Positions 22,275-34,012 of a DNA stretch of 64,000 nucleotides are shown here, piece after piece; the first letter of the stretch is position 1; each line of letters starts with the position of its first letter. A program made the position numbers and the translations under genes. The stretch is from Mantis religiosa (lineage: Eukaryota > Arthropoda > Insecta > Mantodea > Mantidae). The stretch is taken from NCBI GenBank assembly GCA_030765055.1, contig CM060953.1:10711045-10775044 (forward strand), written 5' to 3'. A model generated the notes under the pieces. It did no database searches. It saw only the letters and a program-made list of their open reading frames with translations, and was not told where the DNA came from.

Positions 22275-23135
22275 AGTAATTTTTATATTCGTTGAACACT
22301 TCTTGAGATCAAACTTTATCCAGCAGGTCTTATTTAAATTTATCATTAGGTCTAAGTTCAAGAAATATTGTTTTACTATTTTTAGGATTTCCTTTGCTTT
22401 ATATTCCACTTCTCTTTCTGTAGATTCATTTATTATTATGGTTATATCATCTGCATATCCTATTACAGTACCACCATGCTTCCTTATCAACTCAAAAAGG
22501 TCATTTATATAAAGTAAAAATAAAAATGGTCCCAATTTTGAACCTTGAGGAATACCTGATGTTACATATCCCCAGTCTGACTTAATATTTTCAATTTCTC
22601 CCTTTGTGTTCTTAAAATTTACTTCCACCCATTGCATTCACCTTTTTAGATAAGATTCAACCCAATCTTGTGCAATTCCTCGTACCCCATATCTGTTAAG
22701 TTTTTCTAATAGTAGTTCTAAGTTAACGCAATCAAAAGCTTTACTTAGATCTATGAACACTGCAATAACTATTTCTCTTTTATTTAAGGCATTTATTATT
22801 GTGCTATTTACTTTATCTATCGCTTGTATTGTGGATTTGTGTTTTTGAAATCCATATTGTTCCTCCGCTATAATGTTCAGTTTTTTAAAGTAAGATTGTA
22901 ATTGTTCTAAAAATAGCCCTTCTATGATCTGCGAGTAACTACCACATAGTGTAATCAGTCTATAATTTTCCTTTTCTAACTTTCCACCTTTCTGTTTGTA
23001 TATTGGTCTTACAATAACTTTTTTAAGTGTATCTGGATAAATTCCCTGTGTCAGAGAGGCATTTATAATATGGCTCAATACCCCTGACGTTTCCAGCTTT
23101 ATAGCTTTGACAATTTCATTTGAGATTTCATCCAA
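22206..23135 (-). pseudogene. LINE-D reverse transcriptase core (two frames)
   Basis: The first frame (23135-22638) has LKKVIVRPIYKQKGG, YGFQKHKSTIQAI and FIDLSKAFDCVN. The second (22637-22206) has SGIPQGSKLGPFLFLLYIN and the catalytic GYADDITIII. A stop lies between them, so the copy is not functional as written. Confidence 0.82.
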
Positions 23136-23148
23136 ACCGCTACATTTT

Positions 23149-23825
23149 TTAAAATTTTAACTTATCTATTTCTTTTATTACATCGTCTTTAGTTATCTCA
23201 AAAATTGCCATTGACTTTAGCTGTGTTTTCTGTGTGATTAAGTTTTTGTCCTGTGAAGAAGTATTTATGGTTTTGACTTTTTTAACTATGTTTAAATAGT
23301 GGTTATTAAATATATTACAAATCTCTTTTGGACTTTCAATTACTTTATCATTATGCTTTATTTTTATGTTTTCAATTTGTTTACTGTTATTATTCTTATG
23401 GATTCTGTTTACAATATTCCATGTTACTTTTGTTTTATTTTCTGATCTTTCAACTATTTCTCTATTGTAATTTGTTTTTGCATTTTCTATAACTCTCTTT
23501 GTTATTACATTATAGTCATTTATATATTTTAATGATCTTTCATTCATAGTATTCATACTATTTTGTATTTCCTCTGAATTTGCCCAACTATGATTTTTTG
23601 TTTCTTTAGCAACATCTGCTACCTTTAATAGTTTCCCTGTCCCATGCAAATGCTTACGATTTTTTCAATTGCCTTGCCCAAGACAAAAGCTCCCTTTCTA
23701 TTTAGATGTAACCCATCTTTCCCTATACAACTATTATCCAAAAAACAATTTCTATCAACAAAAATTGCCTTCAATGCTTCACAAGCCCATTGAATGCCAG
23801 AAACACTGTTGGAAAGATTCTGCAT
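23149..23825 (-). pseudogene. LINE-D esterase-like fragment fused to RT N-terminal region
   Basis: Frame 23825-23625 ends with IGKDGLHLNRKGAFVLGK, matching the last block of SGNH hydrolases (DGxHLN with catalytic Asp and His), a domain found in some LINE ORFs. Frame 23649-23149 begins in the same area and carries the helical region that normally lies between endonuclease and RT. Their junction marks loss of about a whole endonuclease domain. Confidence 0.65.
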
Positions 23826-24721
23826 TCTTGTGTTACTTATTTTAAGATTGTGTCACCAAACAACTTTCAGTTAATGGAGCAATTGCCACTTAGCCAGAGT
23901 TGATCTACCATTTCCATTTAAGTATGCAGATGTTGATCCAGTGAAGCTGGAAGTAATCTTGAATCTTATCAAGGTCATCGTTAAGTGCTACATTATTACA
24001 AAGGGAATTAATTTGGAGTTCATACCTGATCTTAGAACTGTCGTATTTCTCTATTGCTAAAATGGTTTTACTGCACATTGAGGAAATGATGGGCGACCAT
24101 GGTCCCATTTTGTGGGCACCACTTCGAGTTAAAGAAGTTTCTGCAAGATCTCACAGTTCAGGCTGCGGTAATAAACTGTGAACTGACTAAGGTTTATTCC
24201 TCCTTGTTTATTTATTCATTCATTCATTTTTGTGTTCATTTATTTATTTAGTGGTAAGTGTATTGCATGAAGTCTACGTTTTCGCTGAGGGATATCTCTA
24301 TTTTCTATTTAACATGTATAAAATGGAGGTTTGCCAATAATGGACAGGATTATCATAAATTCTTCACTCTATAGGGGTAGTGCATTCATAACCTACATTT
24401 TCTGCTCTTTACTTCCTCTCTTTGCCATTTCATTTTCTCTCCACAGAGAAATTCCCCTAAATCTCTTGACTGACTTTTATCTTTAAAAATGTTATTTAAT
24501 CCTATTACTTTATCTTTAGCCACTTCTATTTTATCAACTCATTTCTCCAGCTATTAGTCCCCATGCATTCAAACGTTATGTGTCATTCATTTTATTCTTA
24601 CCAATAAATTGGGCATAGCCCCTGTGTAACTTTCCCCATCAACCTTTACAGTTTCCATATTCCTAACCTAAATCAAGCAATCTCTAATCACTTATTTCTT
24701 TTACAGTCTTCAACATATATA

Positions 24722-26061
24722 CCTAGTCTAGCCATAAATACTGTTACAACTTGAAAAGTGAAAAATGCAAATACAATGCAAAATATTTTAATTGACTTTT
24801 AGTATGTTGTACCTACAGTCATTCATTACACACAGCACCAATCACTTTTCGAAATGGCCACCTTTTGCATAGATACAGGCTCTGAGTCTTTGTAGCCAGT
24901 CGTTTATGGCACAATGGATGACATCCAGGGACAAATCCGCCACTGCTGACAACAAGGAACGCTTTAAACTTCCAATGGTGGGGTGTCTTCTCTTGCAGGA
25001 GATGCCCTCAAGCAGTGACCACAGTCGTTAGTCCAATACATTCAGGTCTGTACTGCTACTGGGCCAATCTTCAGGTGAAATGAAGTCAGGGACATGACGC
25101 TGAAGCCATGCTTGCATTGACCTGGCCTTGTGGGCAGGGGCAGAATCCTGCTGGAAAGTTCATGGTTGGTTTTGAAACAATGTGCCACAAGTTCTTGACA
25201 GTAGGCCCCAAAACAGTGCTTTCGTACACTCTGGTGCTGGTTTTAATGCCCTTTTCGCAAAAATGTAGCTGGGTGGTACCAGAATAACTCACCCCCCACC
25301 ACACCATCAGTGAGGAGGGATGATGGGCCCTCTGAACTTTAGGAACCTTATTATTATTATTACAGTTTATTACAGTTGAATCTCGATATATTTAGGAACC
25401 TTATTACAGGCTTCCCAAGATGATGATGCATAAACCCTGTCGTTTTGCACATTGAAGGACTCCTCAATAGTGAAAACTTTTTCATCAGTGAAGAGGATGT
25501 TCCGATGACCATTTTGAGTGTAATGCTGTAGGAGACGTCGACATTTAAGCACTCTCAGCTTCTTTAGGCGTGTGTCACGATAATGTCCTTTACGTCGGCA
25601 ATAAGCCCTTAGTTCAAGGTTCTATGACAGAAACCTGGACATTGTCCTTTTTGAAATGTCCATTTCATGGGACAAGATAACCTGCTTCTGCACAGGATTT
25701 CTCCGAACATGAGCTGCCAGTGCTTTTTGTACTCCTGACACTGCGTGGTCGACCCTCCCTTTGCCTATCCTTTACAGTCCCAGTTGCAGTGAATCATTCA
25801 ATGGCGTGGTACACAAACATACGGCTGATTTTCAGCTTTTGCAGCATCTTGAAAATGTCACTTGCAGATTTTCCAACTTTATGCAACGCAATGATGGCTT
25901 ACCCCATTCCATGGTGAAACCTGGAGCTAAATACTTCTTTTTTCAAAGACAAGTTAACAATGGTTCAAGGTTAAGGTATGCACACACGCAGTTGTTTACA
26001 TGCCAAACTGGTTGTACAGTATGTGTCAAAAATTTGTAACAGTATTTACGGCAAGACTAAG
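24722..26061 (-). mobile_element. M1B, full-length but mutated DD37D mariner-like element
   Basis: TIRs CCTAGTCTAGCCATAAATAC and CTTAGTCTTGCCGTAAATAC lie inside TA duplicates (24720-24721, 26062-26063). The minus-strand transposase is broken but shows NILFTDEKVFTIEE (first Asp), MVWWGVSYSGTTQLHF and fragments of the rest. It preserves the empty sites of E1 and E2 and shares its insertion point in LINE-D with M1C. Confidence 0.85.
25351..25390 (-). repeat. 40-bp retroposon tail with 13-bp target duplication
   Basis: TTTAGGAACCTTA is duplicated at 25338-25350 and 25391-25403. The insert, read on the minus strand, ends in (AAT)n, like the extreme 3' end of a LINE or SINE. Confidence 0.7.
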
Positions 26062-27249
26062 TAATTTCTTTTCAATACCTACGTTCTTTAACTTTGTTAT
26101 AAAATAATAGAGATTTTTTCTCTCATTTGAGAAAATAACATCTGCCCCTCTAAGTTCTCCAATCTTGTTCTAACTCCCTCCCAATACAACCTATAAGGAT
26201 TATAGATTCTATATTAACTATCTTTCTAAAGTGCTCCTTTATTCTATCTAACCAAGTATTTGACAATTGCCTGTCAGATTATCAGCTTGAAACCTCAGGA
26301 AAATTTTCAGAATATCTATCTTAGGTTTTAACTTAATTGAAATAAATACTTCAAGATCCTTTCCAATTCATCCTTGTTCTCAGTTTTGTGGTCTCTGGTA
26401 GGCTGCAGTAATATTCACGAAGATGCACTTAGTAATATTACTATATCAAGTAGAAGCCAGTTATCACCCTTACTGCTTCAACCTCCTACCTTTTGGTCAT
26501 TTTCTTGGTTGGCAGCATTCACTAATGAATCACTCTGAACCTTCCTTCTTACCTTTAGTACCTGTTAGACTTTCCAGGTGGCAGCACATCCAGGAGCACT
26601 TCTGGAAGAGATGGTTCCTTGGCAGAGTTGCAGTGCACCAGTCTGTGTGTGGATAATATGTTATGGTGAAGGGGGACGGATGGTGACTAGGTAATATCTT
26701 TATCCAGGGATAGATGGACTTGCCAATGTTCAAAATAACAATGTCCTTCACAACATAATTTGTGTTTAGTGTAAATCTGTTTATTTTTGTTTGTTTTCTT
26801 TCACTGTCAATATTTTTGTTGATCAAGGGGATGTTTGAGCCGCAGTCTCCTGATGATTCTGAATGCTCCAATAGTTAATGTTGGTTGTATATAAGTTATA
26901 TTGCTGCCTTCTTACTTGCACTTTTAAAAGGAAGATAGGAGCTGTGTTTTGTTGTTAGTGAAATGGCGATACTATGTACAGGACTATTTATCAAGGCATA
27001 AGGGGTTGCAAAATATATTTGGGTAATCTTGCTATAGTCTTGCATCTATTATGGCAGGCACCTTACCTCAGTTGTTGCACGATGTGTTCTGGTAAGAGTT
27101 ATTCAGTACCAGGTATGTATTCTTGTGTGATTTATTTGGGCGTAATGCATCATTGCAGAGTTCGAAATGTTGAATAATGAAGCTGTGCTCATGGACAATT
27201 GAGACATAGAACAACTGAATTAAATTTGTTCACTGCTTCTCAGTTACTA
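26062..27249. other. no recognisable gene
   Basis: Unassigned A/T-rich sequence between M1B and M2. Open frames (for example 26871-26530, minus) show no family features I can name. Confidence 0.4.
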
Positions 27250-28531
27250 TAAGGGTGGTTCAAAAAGAAACGAGCCAGAGTCTGGTATGCGCAAATCGGT
27301 GACAGGATGGTAATATCGTGGCGTGTGTAATAAAGTGTTTTTCCGACCAGAGCATGGAAGTTCACAGCCCATGCTAGAGGGCATGCGTGCACGTCATGTA
27401 ACTATACAAAGCTAGCAGCAGCATGCATCAATTGTCCAATACTGCCAGTCACATTGCAAACAGTGAAATGGAGGCATCAAAAGAAGAGCTAAGAGGTGTT
27501 GTTCATTTTCTGACAGCGGAAGTAGGAGGGGAACGGACATTCATCGACGAATGTCATAAGTGTACGTCAAACACTGCATATCACTTGCAAGGGTCAAGGC
27601 GTGGCACAAGTGCTTCAGGGGAGGACGGGTATTGTTAGCCGATGATGCATGGTCTGGAGCACCACACTGTATTACCAATGACATCATCCAGCTGGTTGAG
27701 GCATCATTACCCAAGACTACCAAGTGACAGTAAAAGCCATGGCCGCCAAGGTCGGATTGAGCGTCGGAAGTGTTCACTCCATCATGAAGGAACGACTGCT
27801 CTTGCGCAAAGTGTGTGTCCAATGGGTGCCCCATAGTCTTCAACCACACCAGGAAGCATGTCAAATGGCCCACTGTCTTGGTCATCTGCAGCGCTATGCT
27901 AGGGAAGGGAATGTGATCCTTGCATGAGTGGTGGCTGGAGATGACTCATGGTGTCAAAACGACAAAGTCTACAGTGGAAGCATCCACCAATAAAAGCCAA
28001 GGCCATCCACACAAGTACAGGAAAGGTTATGCTGATGTTCTTCTTTGACCCCCTTCTGATACACTTCCTGTAGCATGGGACAACGTGAATGCCCAGCATT
28101 ACTCTCAATCCTTGACCAACCTTCACCAAGCGATCAAATCAAAACGATCAGCCAACCTTACCCATGGGGTCATTGTGTACCACGACAGTGCAAAGCCTCA
28201 TATGGCCAACACAATCGCGGCACTCCTGCAGAAATTCAAATGAGTGCTTCTTGGCCTCCCTCCATATAGTCCAGACCTCTCTCCCTGTGATTACGCCATT
28301 TTTGGTCCCCTTAAAAAGGCTCTGAGGGACAAACGATTCATCTTGGATGACATCCAGCTGTACGTGTGGAACTGGCTCACGTCGCAGCCCCGGGACTTTT
28401 ATTAGACAGCCATTCACGGCCTTGCGTCACAGTGGGACAAGTGTCTCAACAGCCAAGGCCAATACTTCTAACATACAGGTACTGGTTTGTGTAATTATGT
28501 CTCCGGGTCGTTTCTTTTTTAATGCACCTTA
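27250..28531 (+). mobile_element. M2, mariner element
   Basis: TIRs begin TAAGGGTGGTTC and TAAGGTGCATTA and are flanked by TA (27248-27249, 28532-28533). The size, 1,282 bp, is typical for mariner. A second copy is at 48581-49810 on the other strand. Confidence 0.9.
27467..28470 (+). pseudogene. M2 mariner transposase, frameshifted
   Basis: The reading starts MEASKEELRGVVHFLTAE (helix-turn-helix region) and continues in shifted frames with VGLSVGSVHSIMKERL, then the WVPHSLQPHQ linker that precedes the first catalytic Asp. Near the end PPYSPDLSPCDYAIFGPLKK holds the third Asp, as in DD34D mariners. Stops and indels mean it cannot make transposase. Confidence 0.82.
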
Positions 28532-29339
28532 TATTTAATTGCTGTGTAAAATATTTGCTTCACGCTTTCTTTCACCAGAGCAGAAAATGCTTCTCAACTA
28601 TCAACTGCTTTGATGTTTTATATTTATGCATTTTTTCTGCTGTACAGTTGGTACCCAGCATTGCATGTAAACACCATCTGCCATGATACTTGCAAGTCTG
28701 CAGCAAGTTTGTAGTTTCATGGTATTCTGTAATTTTTACAGTACAGGTACACAAATTTGTGTAAAGGTTGACAGTGTAGTTTTGTATGTAAGGACTTAAA
28801 AATAAAGCAAAGGTAGCTTTTATATATTTCAAAATAAGTATTAGGTGGTTTTTGGAACTTGTAGATGTTTGCCAACTGCTGTTGTGCAATATTTTAACCC
28901 TATGAATTAAATGGTGCAGATTTCTACATAAGGGGATGTAAATATGGTACAGACTAAGCCTTTTAGAGTTATAAGGTACTTTATAATTTTTATCAGGTCC
29001 TATAGTATAAATATAAAAAGTTTCAAATAGAGGATATTGATTTGTATGTGAGGGTTGGAATTAGGAATTGAGTATATGATAAGATTAGTTTAGCTTATTG
29101 TTTTTCTTAGTTTCTGGAATTCAAATGTATCCAGTTTTGTCAAAATTATGCCAAAAGTATCACTTGATAAAACTTCAGGAAATGTGGTGATATGAATGAT
29201 ATGCAAACCTCTAAAATAACTCAATTTTACGCCTCTGTAATTACTCCTTTTGGCCCAGAGTCATAAAAAATCTGCATATTTGAAACAAAGTGCCAAAAGT
29301 GGCTTTTGATATCAATATTAAATGAACCATCTCTCATGG
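28532..29339. other. no recognisable gene
   Basis: A/T-rich, no supported ORF or repeat signature. Confidence 0.4.
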
Positions 29340-29650
29340 CATAACTGCAAGTAGCCCAGAGCCTGCCAACCCAACTATCGGCTTCAAGTCCTTATACGCA
29401 AGGTGATCATCAAACCAATATGGGGAGGAGATGAGATCAAAATCAAGGCACCTCCAATCAGATAGTTGAATTTCTAGATCAGGGTTTGCCACCTATCATA
29501 GCTCCTGAATTTCCTTATGATGCTGAATGGGCACTGGTCCATATCCTGCATCCCACAGGGGTGGGATCAATCCCAGGTGAATTCAATGGCAGGGAACTAA
29601 AGCACAATGCTTTAGCCCACTACGTCACAGTGCAGGACAATGTTAAATGA
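29340..29650 (-). repeat. tRNA-derived SINE, tentative
   Basis: On the minus strand GTAGTGGGCTAAAGCA (A box) and CCTGGGATTGATCCCA (B box) are about 35 bp apart, followed by a body without coding. Ends are not resolved. Confidence 0.5.
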
Positions 29651-30008
29651 AACAGTATTGAAACTTGGTGACATAAATATAAAAACAAAATCTGTAAACC
29701 TCTATTTTCAAAGATTTTGGAAACATACAGGATGAGTCAAAAAACACTATGTGCAGGATGGCAAATGGATCATTTTCCAAGCAGCACATGATTTAGGCGC
29801 AATGGACCATCAAAGTGTCCATTCCATATGTCGACAATACAATGAACAAACATTATGCAGTTTAACATTATAAATGGGTATATAGAGTCAATCTGAAAAA
29901 TTCAATGCCATATCCAGGATTTGAACCATGGGTCTCCTGGTTTCTGTCCAGTTGCTCTTATCCATTGAGCTACCATGGCCAACTTGCAGTCATGACGTTA
30001 AATTCTCC

Positions 30009-30387
30009 AATTTTTTTTTTTATTGTTTTTAAATACTGTGAATGCTGAAACTTCCATTTTTATTCTGCGTAAATACAATATTGAATTGAAAGTAATGGAT
30101 ACTTTCTTTTTTTTGTTTGTTCCATTTATACCCCGCCTTTAACTGCAATGGTCATATCGGCGGCCGTTCTCCTTTGGAACATACTGGAGGTGTTAACTCG
30201 TTATCTTTTTTTTTTTTTTTTTATCATTACATCACGCACACATTCACACTCTCATTCATACTTCCAGACTCTGGGGAAGATGGGGAATTATCTTGGTCGG
30301 AGAAAAATCCCCATCCCCACCGCCGGGAATCGAACCCAGGACCCCTAGCACGGTAGGCAGGTGCTCTACCGACTGAGCTACGGGAGC
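30009..30387 (-). repeat. tRNA-derived SINE inside R1
   Basis: The minus-strand head GCTCCCGTAGCTCAGTCGG (A box) and GGTTCGATTCCCGG (B box) start at 30387. The body has an internal A(18) run (30206-30223) and ends in A(10) at 30020-30011. The R1 copy at 50897 supplies the empty site; the target duplication is only CAATT. Confidence 0.75.
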
Positions 30388-30396
30388 AATTGACTC

Positions 30397-30397
<1 letters not shown>

Positions 30398-30423
<26 letters not shown>
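30398..30423. repeat. (AT)n microsatellite
   Basis: About 13 AT units. Confidence 0.9.
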
Positions 30424-30428
<5 letters not shown>

Positions 30429-31310
30429 TTTTCCCCGGTAAACCACTAGGGGCTCTCGTATTCAAGATACACCGTTTTTGGCGACTTACTATATTAAGTA
30501 ATTGGTTCCCAGGCTTCATCATTTAACTCTTAAACTCTCTTTTTCAGGTTGACTCTATCCAAAACCTTAGCCTATATCTGGTTAGTGTGAAGAAATGATT
30601 AATTTCCTTCAATTAACTTAATTATAAATGGAGCTTATTTGTATCCCATTTGTCCTGGATACCTCCTACGTCAATGCACTGCCTACGTTGCAGTGCTAAG
30701 CTGCACGTACATGCTCCAATAAGTGTGGTTGACCTGTAAGAATGGCAATCGCTCCATGTACTCATGCAATGAGGTCCTCTTCTGATGTTACAGCAGTAGC
30801 GTACACTATGGTTTTCATACTACCCCACAGAAAATAGTCCAGTGGTGTCAGATCTGGTGATCATGCTGGTCGTGGAACTGGTCCCCCTCTACCAATCCAC
30901 TGATTGGGATATGCAATGTTGAGGTGATTCTGCACATTTCTCTCTAAGTGTGCTGGAGCAGCCACATTACCTGTCGAATGTGAGGTGGGACGTCCTCCAA
31001 TAAGGTAGGCAAAATATCTCTAATGGGAGGTAGATCGGTCCTGTTAGTGTGTTTGGGAGTAGATACAGACCAATGATATGGTCAGCAATTATTCCAGCCC
31101 ATAGATTGTTACTGAACGTGTGTTGGTGACTTTGAATGATCTGCGCACGTCCATTCAAACATGCACTTAGGACAGCAGTTCGCTAACTGATGTTCTACAC
31201 GGATCCTTCTTAAAATACGATCAGTGTGCTGCCATGCGCAACATAATTAGAATTGTCGATGCTTTTTTGACTCATCCTGTATAGTTCGCGACCACTTAGA
31301 AGAATGGTAT

Positions 31311-31677
31311 TGTCACCGTGTAGCATTGTTTTGCTACTGTCACAAGCTGGAGCCGGGCATGAGGTTAAGAGAGAAAAAGACAGAAAGAGGCTCCAAAGCA
31401 TTCGGTCCCTTGCTGTTGCCAAGAAATTTCTCAGAAGGTCTGCGGCATTCCAGAAACAATTGGGGGTATAAATAAGGTGTTACAAGCAGCAGTTGAATGT
31501 TGGTTATTGCAACAGTTGACGATTGGAATGTACCTCAGTGATTTCTTTCATTTGTTTTCGTGCAGCAGAGCACCGAGTCTGCCTTGAAGACAGCTAATTA
31601 TCAATTTTACTGCAATAAAGAGTGTTCTAAAGTTCTACAAACCAGAATTTTGATTCTACCTAACCCTCCCAGTCACA
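31311..31677 (+). repeat. solo-LTR-like unit
   Basis: Starts TGTCACCG, ends CCAGTCACA, with GGTATAAATAAGG (TATA-like) near 31468 and CAATAAAGAGTG (polyadenylation signal) near 31614. No clear 4-bp duplication flanks it (GTAT and ATAC), so it is tentative. Confidence 0.5.
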
Positions 31678-31919
31678 ATACTAAGCATTGTCAGTAGTTT
31701 TTTGTATAGTATAGTTATATGAGGGGCATACTATATTTTTTACACTTTCTTTTTCTGCTTGGTATGGTTTACTGTTCAATTGTGATGGCAGTGATGTGTA
31801 ACTAGTTTCTTGTTCCACCGGTTGGTAGCAGCACTTGCAAAAGGTACAACGGATGTACACATTACAGCCACTTCATAACAACAGTGTCAGTGTAGGAGCA
31901 GACATCATGGGAAGCAAAC

Positions 31920-33477
31920 CAACAAGGACAATGCTATACAACAATGAAAAGAGGGCGTGACCACTGCAGAAATTCATAGGTGATTGGTGGCAGTCTGTGG
32001 GGAACATGCACCTTCACGGAAAACTGTTTACAACTGAGTGGATGGTTGGAAAATGTGGCACACATCGACGGAGAAGAGGACCAGTTCTGGAAGGCATGTG
32101 ACAGTGTCAACACCAGCCAACATTGCCCGGGTAGAGCAGGCCATCCAAGAAAAAAAATGCATCACATTTACAGAAATGGAGGCAGCCACTGGACTTACCT
32201 TGCAGCACATTGTGCATGACTACTTACAGTTGGGGAAGGTGTCAGCTAGGTGGGTGCCTATATTCTTGTCTGCAGACTAAAAGCAGAGGCGTGTGGATGT
32301 GTGCAGAGATCTTTTGCAATGCCATGATCAATATCCAGCAGACTTCATGTCGAGGACTGTGACTGGTGATGAGACATGGCTCCATTACCATGAGCCACAA
32401 ACACAACAATCAATGCAATGGAAGCATAAGGGCAGTCCACCGCCAAAAGAAATGTTGAACAGTGCCATCAGCTGGCAAGCGAATGACTACAGTGTTGTGG
32501 GACACAGAGGGCATCATCCTCATTGACTAGCAGGAATTTGGGGCCATGATTAACAGTGCATATGTGGCAACCCTTAGGCGCTTACTCGTGCCATTCAAAT
32601 GAAGCGGCAAGGCAAATGGGCTAAAGGTATGCTTCTGCAGCATGATAAAACACGTCCCCACACTAGCCGAGCAACCATTGTTGCTGTCATTGATCAAATG
32701 GGATTCACGGTGCTGCCACATCCACCATACTCACCAGATTTGGCTCCTAGTGATTATCACTTGTTTGGGAACATGAGGAAACCTCTGTGTGGTCTCCATT
32801 TTGCAGATTTTGAAGAACTGGAAACAGCTGTCAAGACATGGGTCCCATTCAGCTGCTGTGGTGCGGGTGCTGCGGACCCCTAGCACTCGTACCTCTGACG
32901 TTACTAGAGGAACCTTCGGCCGAACATTCGAGCCCCTCCCGTAGGGGAGTTGTTCGGATTGGGTTGGAATCGAGAGGGCAGTGGTTCCCAATACCTGTGG
33001 GAGATTGGGTACATCTTCGGATGGGGTTTAGGGAAGTCATATATTCCCGTGTACTAGCCAGCATAGCTAGTAGAAGGTGTGCTAGATCACCAGGCGGCCC
33101 TACCGAGGTTGATCGGTAGCCTTCCCCTTTGGGCTTGGTGCGCATAAGTGGTGTATCAACTTCCATCCCATCTTGTGTCCATCAGATCAGATGGGGGGGG
33201 GGCTTGTTAGTCTCTAGGTCCTGCTCTATGGAAAGCCCCAGGGAGGCATTGGGCGCCCTTTTGGGACAGCTTGGTAACTCCCTGGTCATTAAAGGGAGGT
33301 CAATCTTCACTTTGTGTGGATTGCTCTGGCAGATACCCACTCGCTTAATAATGTCAGGACATGGGTATGCAGCACTCCGAAAGAATGGTTTCTGGAGGGT
33401 CTGGAGCGACTGCCACATCGAGGGCGAAAGTTTATACAGTTACAAGGAGATTATGTTGAAAAAGTGGCTAAGCGCTG
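31920..33477 (+). pseudogene. M3 mariner transposase, broken
   Basis: ITFTEMEAATGLTLQHIVHD (helix-turn-helix), VTGDETWLHYHEPQ (first Asp), LLQHDKTRPHTS (second Asp) and PPYSPDLAPSDYHLF (third Asp) give a DD34D mariner. The chain breaks at TWV (32843) and continues across the retroposon as TPKEWFLEGLERLP and GDYVEK to a stop at 33475-33477, exactly in frame. Several other stops are present. Confidence 0.85.
32844..33353. repeat. 510-bp GC-rich retroposon with 13-bp target duplication
   Basis: TCARGACATGGGT flanks it at 32831-32843 and 33354-33366. The right end (CTTAATAATG) is short and A-rich. No tRNA boxes or long ORF are recognised, so this is a SINE or LINE fragment of unknown family. Confidence 0.75.
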
Positions 33478-34012
33478 ATGTGTATAGAGGTGTTCTGGAC
33501 TCATGACCTCCGGGGGATGAGGTGTGGGGGAGAGGGGAACCGTTGTCCGGTTACGCAGTGAGTGAGCAATACAGTAAACATTCAACAATCACCTGCAGAA
33601 AGTCACATAGCCTACTTGTGTAGCAAGATGCAGAACTAGTTCAGTGTAGTAAGATTTACTACTTCTCGCCATGCCTGAAGATCTTAAGAAATTTTAGGTT
33701 GTGCATTCGGAAGGGCGTGAAATTATAAGTAGCGTTATAGATAAATGTGATGAAGAAGCTTTGAAAAAACAATATTCATATCCAGTGTCACAAGCAACAC
33801 AACGGGCTGCTGCTTGTGTAATAAGTAGGCTCCATGTTATCTTCCCAGCATTTCTATCTATGCGCGACTTGTATATCATTACGTCACCTTGTCTATACGT
33901 GTGTATGTCTGTAGTGAACGCATTCCTTTCAGAGTTCATAAGATAAGAACATAACTATAATGTGCCTACTGTGTGAAGAAATAAAGTGTAAAACAATATA
34001 GTATGCCCCTCA

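Larger units (their letters stand above)
21290..24721 (-). mobile_element. LINE-D, decayed non-LTR element
   Basis: The order on the minus strand is: ORF1-like frame (24108-23905), SGNH-esterase-like frame (23825-23625), RT N-terminal region (23649-23149), RT palm (23135-22206), C-terminal domain (21923-21429) and a (TTGAA)n-like tail near 21300. The endonuclease is missing between the esterase and the RT, a fusion also seen in the duplicate at 7246. A palindromic insertion lies at 22074-22274. Confidence 0.82.
29886..30650 (-). repeat. repeat R1 with tRNA-like part, interrupted by a SINE
   Basis: The left part (29886-30008) and right part (30388-30650) are continuous in the related copy at 50783-51190, which reads CTCCAATTGACTCATAT without interruption. 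The minus strand has a tRNA-like TAGCTCAATGG...GGTTCAAATCC pair. Confidence 0.6.
29728..31279 (-). mobile_element. TA-flanked DNA transposon, DUF4817-type transposase remnant
   Basis: TIRs CAGGATGAGTCAAAAAA at 29728 and its complement ending at 31279 lie between TA dinucleotides. Minus-strand traces such as LEDVPPHIRQVMW and INGLVEGDQF resemble the insect Tc1/mariner-like transposases that carry an N-terminal DUF4817 helix-turn-helix. Repeat R1 and a SINE are nested in its left half. Confidence 0.65.
31720..34012 (+). mobile_element. M3, mariner element with retroposon inside
   Basis: The ends TGAGGGGCATACTATATT (31720) and its complement (34012) match over about 35 bp. The left flank is TA; the right is CA, probably mutated. 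A mariner transposase is split by a 510-bp retroposon. A further block (about 33490-33960) is unexplained and includes a helix-turn-helix-like frame (EGREIISSVIDKCDEEA) of another transposase type. Confidence 0.75.

Noticed and set aside
30315..30387. tRNA gene
   Set aside because: A and B boxes are present, but it continues into a SINE body with a poly(A) tail and interrupts another repeat, so it is a tRNA-derived SINE head.
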